Positions 9,670-17,468 of a stretch of DNA of 64,000 bases are shown piece by piece (the first letter of the stretch is position 1; every line of letters starts with the position of its first letter). Source of the stretch: Streptomyces caeruleatus (GTDB lineage: Bacteria > Actinomycetota > Actinomycetes > Streptomycetales > Streptomycetaceae); the NCBI RefSeq assembly GCF_001514235.1, contig NZ_KQ948925.1, positions 435,469 to 499,468 on the forward strand, read 5' to 3'. The notes under the pieces are model-generated. The model did not search any database, was not told the origin of the DNA, and saw only the letters and a list, made by a program, of their open reading frames with translations. The position numbers and the translations under genes are program-made.

Positions 9670-9821
9670 ATCACCTCACCACCTCGTGACCAGTGGTTCC
9701 GCCGTATCCGAGGTGCTGTTCTCCCGCCGCCCGAAGGCGATCTGACCGCCTTCCCGCAGTCCGCGGCACTCCCTTCCCTCCGCATGTCCCATGCCTTCCG
9801 TCCGTGAAAGGACCGACCCAC

Positions 9822-10958
9822 ATGACCACCACACTCGAACACCCCCCGGTCCAGCAGCAGCCCCCGGCCCGGGCCGTCACCGGTGTCCTCGACATCGACG
9901 CGAGCGGGAAGGGCCACCTGCGCGCCGAGAACCTGCTGCCCTCCCCCTCCGACCCGCACGTCTCCCCCGCTCTGATCCGCCGCCACGGCCTGCGCAAGGG
10001 CGACCTGGTCGACGGCGTGCACGGCGACCGGCACGCGCTCACGGAAGTCGCCCGCGTCAACGGCCGTGCTTCCGGCAGGAACCGCCGCGCTTTCGGCGAG
10101 CTGACGCCGCTTCACCCGCGTGAGCGGATCCGTCTCGAACACCCGGCGTCCGGCCTGACCGGGCGGGTCGCCGATCTGATCGCGCCCGTCGGCAAGGGCC
10201 AGCGCGGGCTGATCGTGGCCCCGCCCAAGACCGGCAAGACCGTGCTGCTCCAGCAGATCGCGGCGGCCGTCGCCGACAACCACCCGGAGTGCCGGCTGAT
10301 GGTGGTGCTCCTCGACGAGCGCCCCGAGGAAGTCACCGACATGCGGCGCTCGGTGCGCGGCGAGGTGTACGCCTCGACCTTCGACCGGGCGCCCAAGCAG
10401 CACATCGCGCTCGCCGAGCTCGTCATCGAACGGGCCAAGCGGCTCGTGGAGGCGGGCGAGGACGTCGTCATCCTGCTCGACTCCCTGACCCGGCTGTGCC
10501 GGGCGCACAACAACGCGGCCGCGTCCGGTGGCCGCACCCTGAGCGGCGGCGTCGACGCGACCGCGCTGCACGGGCCGAAGCGGTTCTTCGGCGCCGCGCG
10601 CCTGGCCGAGGAGGGCGGCTCGCTCACCGTCCTCGCGACGGCCCTGGTGGAGACCGGTTCCCGGGCCGACGACTTCTACTTCGAGGAGCTCAAGAGCACC
10701 GGCAACATGGAGCTGCGGCTGAGCCGCGACCTCGCCTCCCGCCGAGTGTTCCCCGCCGTCGACATCAACCCCTCCGGCACCCGCCGCGAGGAACTCCTCC
10801 TGCCCCCGGCCGAGTTGACCGCCGTACGCGGTCTGCGCCGGGCGCTGCAGACCCGGGACGGCCAGTCCCACCTGGAGACCCTCCTGGAGCGGATGCGCGA
10901 GACACCCGACAACGCCACGTTCCTGCGGCGGATCCAGCCGACGCTGCCGGGCGCGTGA
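9822..10958 (+). CDS. Transcription termination factor Rho, short paralog
   Basis: This 378-residue protein is recognisably Rho: an OB-fold-like RNA-binding segment (GVLDIDASGKGHLRAENLL, then LRKGDLVDG), a Walker A variant APPKTGKT near residue 134, the LLDERPEEVTDMRR motor segment, Walker B VVILLDSLTRL, the Q-loop region and a C-terminal arm. Actinobacterial housekeeping Rho normally carries a long, basic N-terminal insertion; this copy lacks it and is near the length of E. coli Rho, so it is likely a second, specialised Rho. AAAGGAC lies before the ATG at 9822. About 240 bases of structured leader precede it. Confidence 0.88.
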   Translation: MTTTLEHPPVQQQPPARAVTGVLDIDASGKGHLRAENLLPSPSDPHVSPALIRRHGLRKGDLVDGVHGDRHALTEVARVNGRASGRNRRAFGELTPLHPRERIRLEHPASGLTGRVADLIAPVGKGQRGLIVAPPKTGKTVLLQQIAAAVADNHPECRLMVVLLDERPEEVTDMRRSVRGEVYASTFDRAPKQHIALAELVIERAKRLVEAGEDVVILLDSLTRLCRAHNNAAASGGRTLSGGVDATALHGPKRFFGAARLAEEGGSLTVLATALVETGSRADDFYFEELKSTGNMELRLSRDLASRRVFPAVDINPSGTRREELLLPPAELTAVRGLRRALQTRDGQSHLETLLERMRETPDNATFLRRIQPTLPGA

Positions 10959-11051
10959 CACGCCCCTGAGGGATCGCCCGTACGGGTGCAGGCGCACCCC
11001 GACCGGCCCGGGCAGCGCGCTGTACGGCGGGACCCTTCCTACGTTGGCGGT

Positions 11052-12224
11052 ATGAAGATCGGATTTACCACCCGGGCTCTCGTGTCCACCTGCGCGCTGT
11101 GCGCGGCCGGCCTGCTGGCGCTCGCCCCGGCCACCGCGGTCGCCCGCACCGGGCAGGACGCCGACCCGCCCGGCGGACACCGGGCCGTGACACCGCAGCC
11201 CGCGCTGCTGTACCGGTCCGGCCCGCATGTGCGGCCCCACGCCGAGGCGCCCCGGCTTCCGCGCCCCTCCGCGCTGTCGTGGCTGGTGGCCGACGCCGAT
11301 TCCGGCGAGGTGCTCGCCGCGTACAACGCGCACCGCAGGATGCCGCCCGCCAGCACCCTGAAGACGCTGTTCGCCCTCACCGTGCTGCCGACCCTGCCCG
11401 GCGGCATCCGGCACACGGTGCGCGAGGAGGAACTCGCCGGGATCGGGCCGGGCAGCAGTCTGGTCGGGGTCGCCGAGGGACACACGTACCGGATCGCCGA
11501 TCTGTGGCGCGGCGTGTTCCTGAGCTCCGGGAACGACGCCGTGCGGGTGCTGGCCGCACTGAACGGCGGCTGGCGCGAGACCGCCGCCCGGATGCAGACC
11601 AAGGCCCGTGCGCTGGGTGCGCTCGACACGCGCGTGATGTCACCGGACGGCTATGACACACCGGGTCAGGTGTCGTCGGCGTACGACCTGGCGGTGTTCG
11701 GCCGGGCGGGGCTGCGCAACGCCGAGTTCACGCGGTACTGCGGCACGGCGGTGGCCAGGTTTCCGGGCAGGGGCGGCGGCTGGTCGTACGAGATCCGGAA
11801 CACCAACCGGCTGTTGACCGGCGCGGACGGCGTGGGCCGGTATCCGGGCCTGATCGGCATCAAGAACGGCTACACCAGCCGCGCGGGCAACACGCTCGTC
11901 GCCGCCGCCCGCCGGGGCGAGCGCACGCTCGTCGTCACGGTGATGAACCCCCGGGCGGGCGGGTTCGCCGTCTACGAAGAGGCGGGTGAGCTGCTCGACT
12001 GGGGGTTCGGGGCGGCGGGGCGGGTCGAGCCGGTGGGGTCGCTGGACGCCTTGCGGGCCAGGCCGAGGCCCGGGCCGGTGACGTTGCCGGTGGTCGCCGC
12101 GGTGCAACCCGAGGGCAGGGCCGGCTGGCCGGAGGCCTTCGCGATCGTGGGCGCCGCCGGGGTGGGGGCGGGGGCCGTGTCGCTGGTGACGCGCGGCAGG
12201 GTCGAGCCGTCGGCGCCGGACTGA
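11052..12224 (+). CDS. D-alanyl-D-alanine carboxypeptidase (S11 family)
   Basis: This 390-residue exported penicillin-binding protein has an N-terminal signal peptide (to about residue 33), a low-complexity linker, an S11 domain with STLK near residue 101 (S-x-x-K), SSGN (S-x-N) and KNGYTS (K-T-G variant), and a C-terminal hydrophobic helix near 355-375 that anchors it to the membrane. It should trim the terminal D-Ala from peptidoglycan stem peptides. ATG 11052 has no Shine-Dalgarno sequence, but TACGTT lies six bases upstream, fitting leaderless expression. Its last 253 bases are antisense to the convergent mannosyltransferase gene. Confidence 0.88.
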   Translation: MKIGFTTRALVSTCALCAAGLLALAPATAVARTGQDADPPGGHRAVTPQPALLYRSGPHVRPHAEAPRLPRPSALSWLVADADSGEVLAAYNAHRRMPPASTLKTLFALTVLPTLPGGIRHTVREEELAGIGPGSSLVGVAEGHTYRIADLWRGVFLSSGNDAVRVLAALNGGWRETAARMQTKARALGALDTRVMSPDGYDTPGQVSSAYDLAVFGRAGLRNAEFTRYCGTAVARFPGRGGGWSYEIRNTNRLLTGADGVGRYPGLIGIKNGYTSRAGNTLVAAARRGERTLVVTVMNPRAGGFAVYEEAGELLDWGFGAAGRVEPVGSLDALRARPRPGPVTLPVVAAVQPEGRAGWPEAFAIVGAAGVGAGAVSLVTRGRVEPSAPD

Positions 12225-13324
12225 CCGACGGGCAGCCACAGCAGCAGGCCGAGCGTGATCCAGGCGTAGGTGTTGCTGCCGAGGAAGCCGTCGACGCCGG
12301 ACGCGTCGTCGAACCACAGCCACACCACGCTGGTGCACAGCACGGCGTACAGCGCGGCGGCGATCCGCGGGCGCCCGGCGCGGACCAGGACGGCGAAGGA
12401 CGGCAGCAGCCAGACCAGGTGGTGGACCCAGGTGATCGGGCTGACCAGGCAGGCGGTCAGCCCGGTCAGGGCGAACGCCGCCGTCCAGTCCCCCGCCACG
12501 ACCGCCCGGCGCGCACGCGCCACCCACACGGCCAGCACCAGCACGACCACCACCGCCCAGACCGCGCGGCTCGACACGTCCAGGCGGGCCAGGATGCCCT
12601 GCAACGACTGGTTGGAGACGTAGTCGAGACGGCCCACCCGGGTGGTGTCCCACATCGCGTGCGTCCAGTAGAAGCGGGACGCGTCGGGGGCCACCCAGGC
12701 CGCCAGTGCCGTGGCGGCCGCGGCGACGGCCGTGGCCACGGCGGCCGCTCGCCCGCGCCGGGCCACCAGCAGCAGACCGATGAACGCGGCCGGCGTCAGC
12801 TTGATCGCCGCCGCGAGGCCGATGCCCACGCCCGCCCAGCGCTCCCGGCCGGTCGCCAGCAACCAGCAGTCGAGCAGCACGAGGGCCAGCAGCAGGATGT
12901 TCACCTGGCCGAAGCTGAAGGTGTCGCGCAGCGGTTCGAACAGGGCGAGCCCGCACACCGCCAGCGCACCGCCGTACCAGCCGTACCGCCGCCAGGCCCG
13001 CCCCGCCAGCACCCGCAGCGCGAACGCCAGGGCCGCCACATTGAGCAACAGCGCCACCGCTATCGCGACATGCAGATCGACCAGCGCCATGGGCAGCATG
13101 ACGACGGCCGCGAACGGCGGGTAGGTGAAGCCGTACGTGGTGCCGGGCACCCGGTAGTCGTAGATACGGCCGCCGTGGTGGATCCAGCTGTCGACGGTGC
13201 CGTAGTAGACACGCAGGTCGAACCAGTCGCGCAGCAGCGGCACGGTCGCGGTGAAGACGGTCACGGCGGCGGCGAGGACCAGGACCAGGGCGAGCCGGCC
13301 GCGTTCGGTGCGGGGCAGCTTCAT
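11972..13324 (-). CDS. GT87-family polyprenol-phosphate-sugar mannosyltransferase
   Basis: This 450-residue polytopic protein reads MKLPRTERGRLALVLVLAAAVTVF, then an external loop with DLRVYYGTVDSWIHHG (the aspartate typical of GT-C enzymes) and about nine further hydrophobic helices, matching the DUF2029/GT87 family. Such enzymes transfer mannose from polyprenyl-phosphate-mannose outside the membrane to glycolipids or glycoproteins. Its start overlaps the upstream MptB-like gene's stop as ATGA. The last 85 or so residues are Ser/Pro/Thr-rich and read antisense to the carboxypeptidase 3' end; no earlier stop exists, so the tail is probably translated even if it does nothing. Confidence 0.78.
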   Translation of the reverse strand: MKLPRTERGRLALVLVLAAAVTVFTATVPLLRDWFDLRVYYGTVDSWIHHGGRIYDYRVPGTTYGFTYPPFAAVVMLPMALVDLHVAIAVALLLNVAALAFALRVLAGRAWRRYGWYGGALAVCGLALFEPLRDTFSFGQVNILLLALVLLDCWLLATGRERWAGVGIGLAAAIKLTPAAFIGLLLVARRGRAAAVATAVAAAATALAAWVAPDASRFYWTHAMWDTTRVGRLDYVSNQSLQGILARLDVSSRAVWAVVVVLVLAVWVARARRAVVAGDWTAAFALTGLTACLVSPITWVHHLVWLLPSFAVLVRAGRPRIAAALYAVLCTSVVWLWFDDASGVDGFLGSNTYAWITLGLLLWLPVGQSGADGSTLPRVTSDTAPAPTPAAPTIAKASGQPALPSGCTAATTGNVTGPGLGLARKASSDPTGSTRPAAPNPQSSSSPASS

Positions 13325-14715
13325 GCGGTGCGCTCCAACGCCGGGGCCTGCGCCGCGAGATGCGCCTGCCACAGGACGACCACGGCGAGTACGCCCCCGG
13401 AGACCGCCAGCACCAGCTGGCCGGCGTCCGCGGAGCCGCCGCTGGGCAGCACGGCCAGCGCGAGCACGCCCGTCACGGCGGCCACCCGGTGCCGTACCGA
13501 CGTACTCGGTGCCGCGGCGGCGATGAGGAACAGGCCCCACAGGGCGTACCAGGGGCGGATCGCGGGTCCGAACGCGGCCACGGCCGCCAGGCTCAGACCG
13601 AGCGCGTACACCGGGCGTGGACGCCAGCGCCACCATATGAGGAGCACCAGGACCGCCGTGAGTACGAGTCCGAAGACGTGCCACACCGGCACGGCCAGCG
13701 GTGCCAGATCGCTGCCGACCCTGGTCAGCAGCGACTCGGTGGCCCGGCCCAGAAGGCTGGTGAGGGCCCAGTTCTGCGGGGAGACCGGGGTGTCCAGGGC
13801 GCCTATCCAGCCGTAGCCCGTGCCCGCGACGGCCGTCGCGGCGACCGTGGTGGCGGCGGACGCGGCCGCCGTGCTCAGGACGGCCTTCGCCGGGTGGCGG
13901 CCGGAGCGTATCTGGAGCAGGACGACCGCGGCGAGGCCCAGCGCGGCGGGTGCCTTGACGAGCGCGGCGAGTGTGACGAGTACGGCGCCCAGGACCGGCC
14001 ACCGGCCGAGCGCCGCGACCAGGCCGGCGCCGAGCAGGCCGAGCATGATCGCGTCGTTGTGGGCGCCCGCGACCAGGTGCAGCAGCACGAGCGGGTTCAG
14101 GGCGCCCAGCCACAGCGCGGCGGCCGGGTCGGCGCCGCTGTGGCGGGCGAGGCGCGGCAGGGCGGCCGCCATCAGCGCCACCCCGAGGAGTGCTATCAGG
14201 CGCATGCCGAGGAGCCCGGCGGGGAGTTCACCGCGGGTCAGCGCGGACAGGGCCGAGGCTACGCCGAGGAACACCGGGCCGTACGGGGCGCCCGTGTGCC
14301 GCCACAGCGGGGCGACCTCGTCCGCGAGCGGGCCGCCGAGGTGGGCGGGACCGTACGCGTACACGTCGATGTGCGCGTCGACCATGGCCCCTTGCGCCAG
14401 GTAGCTGTACACGTCCCGGCTGAACAGCGGCGGTGCGATCAGCAGCGGGGTGGCCCACACGGCCAGCACCAGCAGCAGGGCGCGCGGGGTCGGTGGGTCG
14501 GCGCTGCGCACGAGGCGGCCGAGGAGCAGCCACGCCGCTATCAGCAGGACGACGCCGAAGTACACGCCGACCAGGCCCAGGGCGGCGTGCACCGAGCTCG
14601 GGGCCAGGAGTTCCCGGACCGGCAGGGCGCCGGCCGTCTCACCGCCCAGGGCGAGGAAGGCGGTGCCTGCCAGACCTAGGATCTGGCAGCGGCGGAGATC
14701 GATGGGGAAAGCCAT
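13321..14715 (-). CDS. MptB-like polyprenol-phosphomannose-dependent mannosyltransferase
   Basis: This GT-C membrane protein of about 464 residues has roughly 12 helices, with the FSRDVYSYLAQGAMVDAHIDVYAYGP loop typical of MptA/MptB-like alpha-1,6-mannosyltransferases, plus GAPYGPVFLG and GAHNDAIMLGLL. It should use polyprenyl-phosphate-mannose on the outer face of the membrane. ATG 14715 is used here; GTG 14724 three codons upstream is possible. The ATGA overlap with the next mannosyltransferase implies coupled synthesis and a shared pathway, perhaps lipoglycan or protein mannosylation. Confidence 0.8.
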   Translation of the reverse strand: MAFPIDLRRCQILGLAGTAFLALGGETAGALPVRELLAPSSVHAALGLVGVYFGVVLLIAAWLLLGRLVRSADPPTPRALLLVLAVWATPLLIAPPLFSRDVYSYLAQGAMVDAHIDVYAYGPAHLGGPLADEVAPLWRHTGAPYGPVFLGVASALSALTRGELPAGLLGMRLIALLGVALMAAALPRLARHSGADPAAALWLGALNPLVLLHLVAGAHNDAIMLGLLGAGLVAALGRWPVLGAVLVTLAALVKAPAALGLAAVVLLQIRSGRHPAKAVLSTAAASAATTVAATAVAGTGYGWIGALDTPVSPQNWALTSLLGRATESLLTRVGSDLAPLAVPVWHVFGLVLTAVLVLLIWWRWRPRPVYALGLSLAAVAAFGPAIRPWYALWGLFLIAAAAPSTSVRHRVAAVTGVLALAVLPSGGSADAGQLVLAVSGGVLAVVVLWQAHLAAQAPALERTA

Positions 14716-14877
14716 GGCCAACACTCGGTCAGCGTGTCAACGCCGGGTGGCTTTGAGTTGACGGGGGGCCCTCCGGGGGGCAGCCGGACTGTGACTGGCC
14801 GGTGATCTCATGCGAGGGCGTTGCAGGCTGGTACCCGTCTGCCTGGTGCGGTGGTTCGCAGGGTGCGGGCCGGTGGG

Positions 14878-14904
14878 GGCTTGTCGCGCAGTTCCCCGCG
14901 CCCC
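14878..14904 (-). repeat. Dispersed 27-bp element, copy 1
   Basis: The reverse complement of this stretch is identical to 17400-17426. The core contains GCGCGGGGAACTGCGCGAC, a sequence I recognise as widely dispersed between genes of Streptomyces. This copy lies in the gap between glutaminase and the MptB-like gene. Confidence 0.8.
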
Positions 14905-14942
14905 TCAGGGAAATCGCCGCGGCCCCAGCCCGAGAAGTTCTG

Positions 14943-15884
14943 TCAGAACACTGACAGGCCTGTCAGTGTCGTGAAGCGGTCGAGTGCCGCTACTCCTGCT
15001 ACCGAATTGCCGCGTTCGTCCAGGCCGGGACTCCATACGCACAGCGTGCAGCGGCCCGGTACGACCGCGATGACGCCGCCGCCGACGCCGCTCTTTCCGG
15101 GCAGGCCCACCCGGTACGCGAAGTCGCCTGCCGCGTCGTAGGTGCCGCAGGTCAGCATGACCGCGTTGACCTGTTTGGCCTGGCTGCGGGTGAGGAGGCG
15201 GGTGTCGTCGGAGCGGACGCCGTGGCGGGCGAGGAAGGTGGTGGCGAGGGCGAGGTCGGCGCAGGAGGCCTTGATCGAGCACTGCCGGAAGTACTGGTCG
15301 AGCAGGACCGGTACCGGGTTGTCGATGTTGCCGTAGGACGCCATGAAATGGGCGAGGGCGGCGTTGCGGTCGCCGTGTGTGGACTCGGAGGCGGCGACGT
15401 CCTGGTCGAAGTCGAGGGCCGGGTTGCCGCTCTCGGCGCGGAGGAAGGACAGGAGTTCGCCCGCGGCGTCTCCGGTACGGGTCTGCAGGCGGTCGGTGAC
15501 GACGAGGGCGCCCGCGTTGATGAACGGGTTGCGGGGGATGCCGTTCTCGTACTCCAGCTGGACCAGGGAGTTGAAGGGGTTGCCGGAGGGCTCGCGGCCC
15601 ACGTGTTCCCAGAGGGCGTCGCCCTCGCGGGCCAGGTCGAGCGCGAGGGTGAAGACCTTGGTGATGGACTGCGTGGAGAACGGCTCGCGCCAGTCCCCCA
15701 CGCCGTACACCGTGCCGTCGAGTTCCGCGACGGCCATGCCGAAGCGGCGCGGGTCGCAGGCCGCGAGTGCCGGGATGTAGTCGGCGGGGCGGCCGCGGCC
15801 GGGGGTCCGCTCGATCTCCTCCGCGATGCGCTCCAGGATCGGCTGGAAGGTCAGTGACGACGTCGACGCTGCCATGATCACCAT
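14943..15884 (-). CDS. glsA: Glutaminase
   Basis: This 313-residue protein is full length for the bacterial glutaminase family, which hydrolyses glutamine to glutamate and ammonia. The S-x-x-K nucleophile motif is SITK at residues 73-76 (FSTQSITKVF); EYENGIPRNPFINAGAL, ASYGNIDNPVP and LPGKSGVGGG are family signatures. ATG 15884 is preferred because GGAAGG lies four bases upstream; ATG 15875 is too far from it. The gene ends in a perfect 22-bp palindrome covering the last codons. It follows aspartate ammonia-lyase on the same strand with a 56-base gap, so it probably belongs to the same amide amino-acid catabolic unit. Confidence 0.93.
   Translation of the reverse strand: MVIMAASTSSLTFQPILERIAEEIERTPGRGRPADYIPALAACDPRRFGMAVAELDGTVYGVGDWREPFSTQSITKVFTLALDLAREGDALWEHVGREPSGNPFNSLVQLEYENGIPRNPFINAGALVVTDRLQTRTGDAAGELLSFLRAESGNPALDFDQDVAASESTHGDRNAALAHFMASYGNIDNPVPVLLDQYFRQCSIKASCADLALATTFLARHGVRSDDTRLLTRSQAKQVNAVMLTCGTYDAAGDFAYRVGLPGKSGVGGGVIAVVPGRCTLCVWSPGLDERGNSVAGVAALDRFTTLTGLSVF
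14948..14969 (-). terminator. 22-bp perfect palindrome at the glutaminase 3' end
   Basis: ACACTGACAGG and CCTGTCAGTGT are exact reverse complements with no spacer. They cover codons just before the stop at 14943-14945. The palindrome may act as a terminator or mRNA 3' stabiliser, or be a protein-binding site. Confidence 0.5.
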
Positions 15885-15940
15885 TGTGCCTTCCCGCCGC
15901 TCCCGGCGCGCATCCCGGAGTGAGGGGGTGTTCCTGCTGG

Positions 15941-17350
15941 TCAGGCCAGGGCCTGGCCGCTGCCCGCGACGACCTCCGGACGGAGCAGGTCGGCGAGGGT
16001 CTCGGCCGGCAACAGGCCCTTCTCCAGGACGAGTTCGGCCACGCCACGGCCGCTGACGAGGGCCTCCTTGGCGATGTCGGTGGCCGCCGTGTACCCGATG
16101 TGCGGGTTCAGCGCGGTGACCAGGCCGATGGAGTTCTCCACGGTCCGGCGCAGCGCCTCGGTGTTGGCGGTGATGCCGTCCACGCAGCGCTCGGCGAGGG
16201 TCAGACAGGCGGCCCGCAGGTGGGTGATCGACTCCGACAGGCTGTGCAGGATGATCGGCTCGAAGGCGTTGAGCTGGAGCTGTCCGGCCTCGGCGGCCAT
16301 GGTGATGGCGACGTCGTTGCCGATCACCTCGAAGGCGACCTGGTTGACGACCTCGGGGATCACCGGGTTGACCTTGCCGGGCATGATCGACGAACCGGCC
16401 TGCACCGGCGGCAGGTTGATCTCGCCCAGGCCCGCGCGCGGCCCGGACGACAGCAGTCGCAGGTCGTTGCAGCTCTTGCTGAGCTTGACGGCGATCCGCT
16501 TGAGCACGCCGGACATCTGGACGAACGCCCCGCAGTCCTGGGTCGCCTCGACCAGGTTGGCGGCGGTGACCAGCTGGAGCCCGGTGATGTCGGCGAGATG
16601 GCGGCGGGCCGACTCGGCGTATCCGGCGGGGGCGTTGAGGCCGGTGCCGATGGCTGTGGCGCCCAGGTTGATCTCATGGATCAACTCGACCGCCTCGGCC
16701 AGCCGGGACCGGTCCTCGTCGATCATGACGGCGTACGCGGAGAACTCCTGACCGAGGGTCATCGGCACCGCGTCCTGCAACTGCGTGCGGCCCATCTTGA
16801 GCACGTCGCGGAACTCGACGGCCTTGCGCGCGAAGGAGTCCTGAAGCACGGACATCGCCTTGAGCAGCCCGCGCACCGCGAACACCGTCGCGACCTTGAC
16901 GGCGGTCGGGTAGACGTCGTTCGTCGACTGCCCGAGATTGACGTCCTCGTTGGGGTGCAGGTACTCGTACTGGCCCTTCTGGTGGCCCAGCAGCTCCAAC
17001 GCCCGGTTGGCGACGACCTCGTTGGCGTTCATGTTGGTCGACGTCCCGGCGCCGCCCTGGATGACGTCGACGACGAACTGGTCGTGCAGCTTCCCGGCCC
17101 GGATCTCGCGGCAGGCGGCGGCGATGGCGTCGGCCTTGGTCGCCTCCAGCAGACCGAGCTCCTGGTTGGCGAGAGCGGCGGCCTCCTTGACGGCCGCGAG
17201 GGCGTCGATGAGATGCGGGTAGGCGGAGATCGGCGTCCCGGTGATCGGGAAGTTCTCCGTGGCCCGCAGGGTGTGAACACCCCAGTAGGCATCGACGGGG
17301 ACATCCCGATCGCCCAGCAGATCATGCTCGCTACGGGTGACGACGTTCAT
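15941..17350 (-). CDS. aspA: Aspartate ammonia-lyase
   Basis: This 469-residue member of the fumarase/aspartase superfamily converts aspartate to fumarate and ammonia. It has the signature GSSIMPGKVNPV on the mobile loop with the catalytic serine, the GTSTNMNANEVVANRA stretch, and HPNEDVNLGQSTNDVYPTA. The TNMN plus KGQYEYLHPNEDVN pattern favours aspartase over class II fumarase. ATG 17350 has a GAGGA sequence about eleven bases upstream. It follows asparaginase on the same strand after a hairpin and a dispersed 27-bp repeat, so transcription may be partly separated from the upstream genes. Confidence 0.93.
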   Translation of the reverse strand: MNVVTRSEHDLLGDRDVPVDAYWGVHTLRATENFPITGTPISAYPHLIDALAAVKEAAALANQELGLLEATKADAIAAACREIRAGKLHDQFVVDVIQGGAGTSTNMNANEVVANRALELLGHQKGQYEYLHPNEDVNLGQSTNDVYPTAVKVATVFAVRGLLKAMSVLQDSFARKAVEFRDVLKMGRTQLQDAVPMTLGQEFSAYAVMIDEDRSRLAEAVELIHEINLGATAIGTGLNAPAGYAESARRHLADITGLQLVTAANLVEATQDCGAFVQMSGVLKRIAVKLSKSCNDLRLLSSGPRAGLGEINLPPVQAGSSIMPGKVNPVIPEVVNQVAFEVIGNDVAITMAAEAGQLQLNAFEPIILHSLSESITHLRAACLTLAERCVDGITANTEALRRTVENSIGLVTALNPHIGYTAATDIAKEALVSGRGVAELVLEKGLLPAETLADLLRPEVVAGSGQALA

Positions 17351-17388
17351 GAGGGAACGGTTCCTCTTTCAAAGGCATTGAGGGTGGG

Positions 17389-17407
17389 CGCGCCCCATAG
17401 GGGCGCG
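17389..17407 (-). terminator. 8-bp hairpin between asparaginase and aspartase genes
   Basis: CGCGCCCC and GGGGCGCG form a perfect stem with an ATA loop, 62 bases after the asparaginase stop. The right arm is the beginning of the dispersed 27-bp element. Confidence 0.6.
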
Positions 17408-17426
17408 GGGAACTGCGCGACAAGCC
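17400..17426 (+). repeat. Dispersed 27-bp element, copy 2
   Basis: This is identical to copy 1 (14878-14904) but in the opposite orientation. The two copies flank the glutaminase and aspartase genes. Confidence 0.8.
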
Positions 17427-17468
17427 ACAACGGACCCGCAGCCGCTGAACTACAAGCCCGGCACATCC

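Noticed and set aside
12925..12940. GGTTCGAAC string resembling a tRNA T-loop
   Set aside because: It lies inside the mannosyltransferase coding sequence and has no cloverleaf stems around it. No tRNA gene was found in the window.
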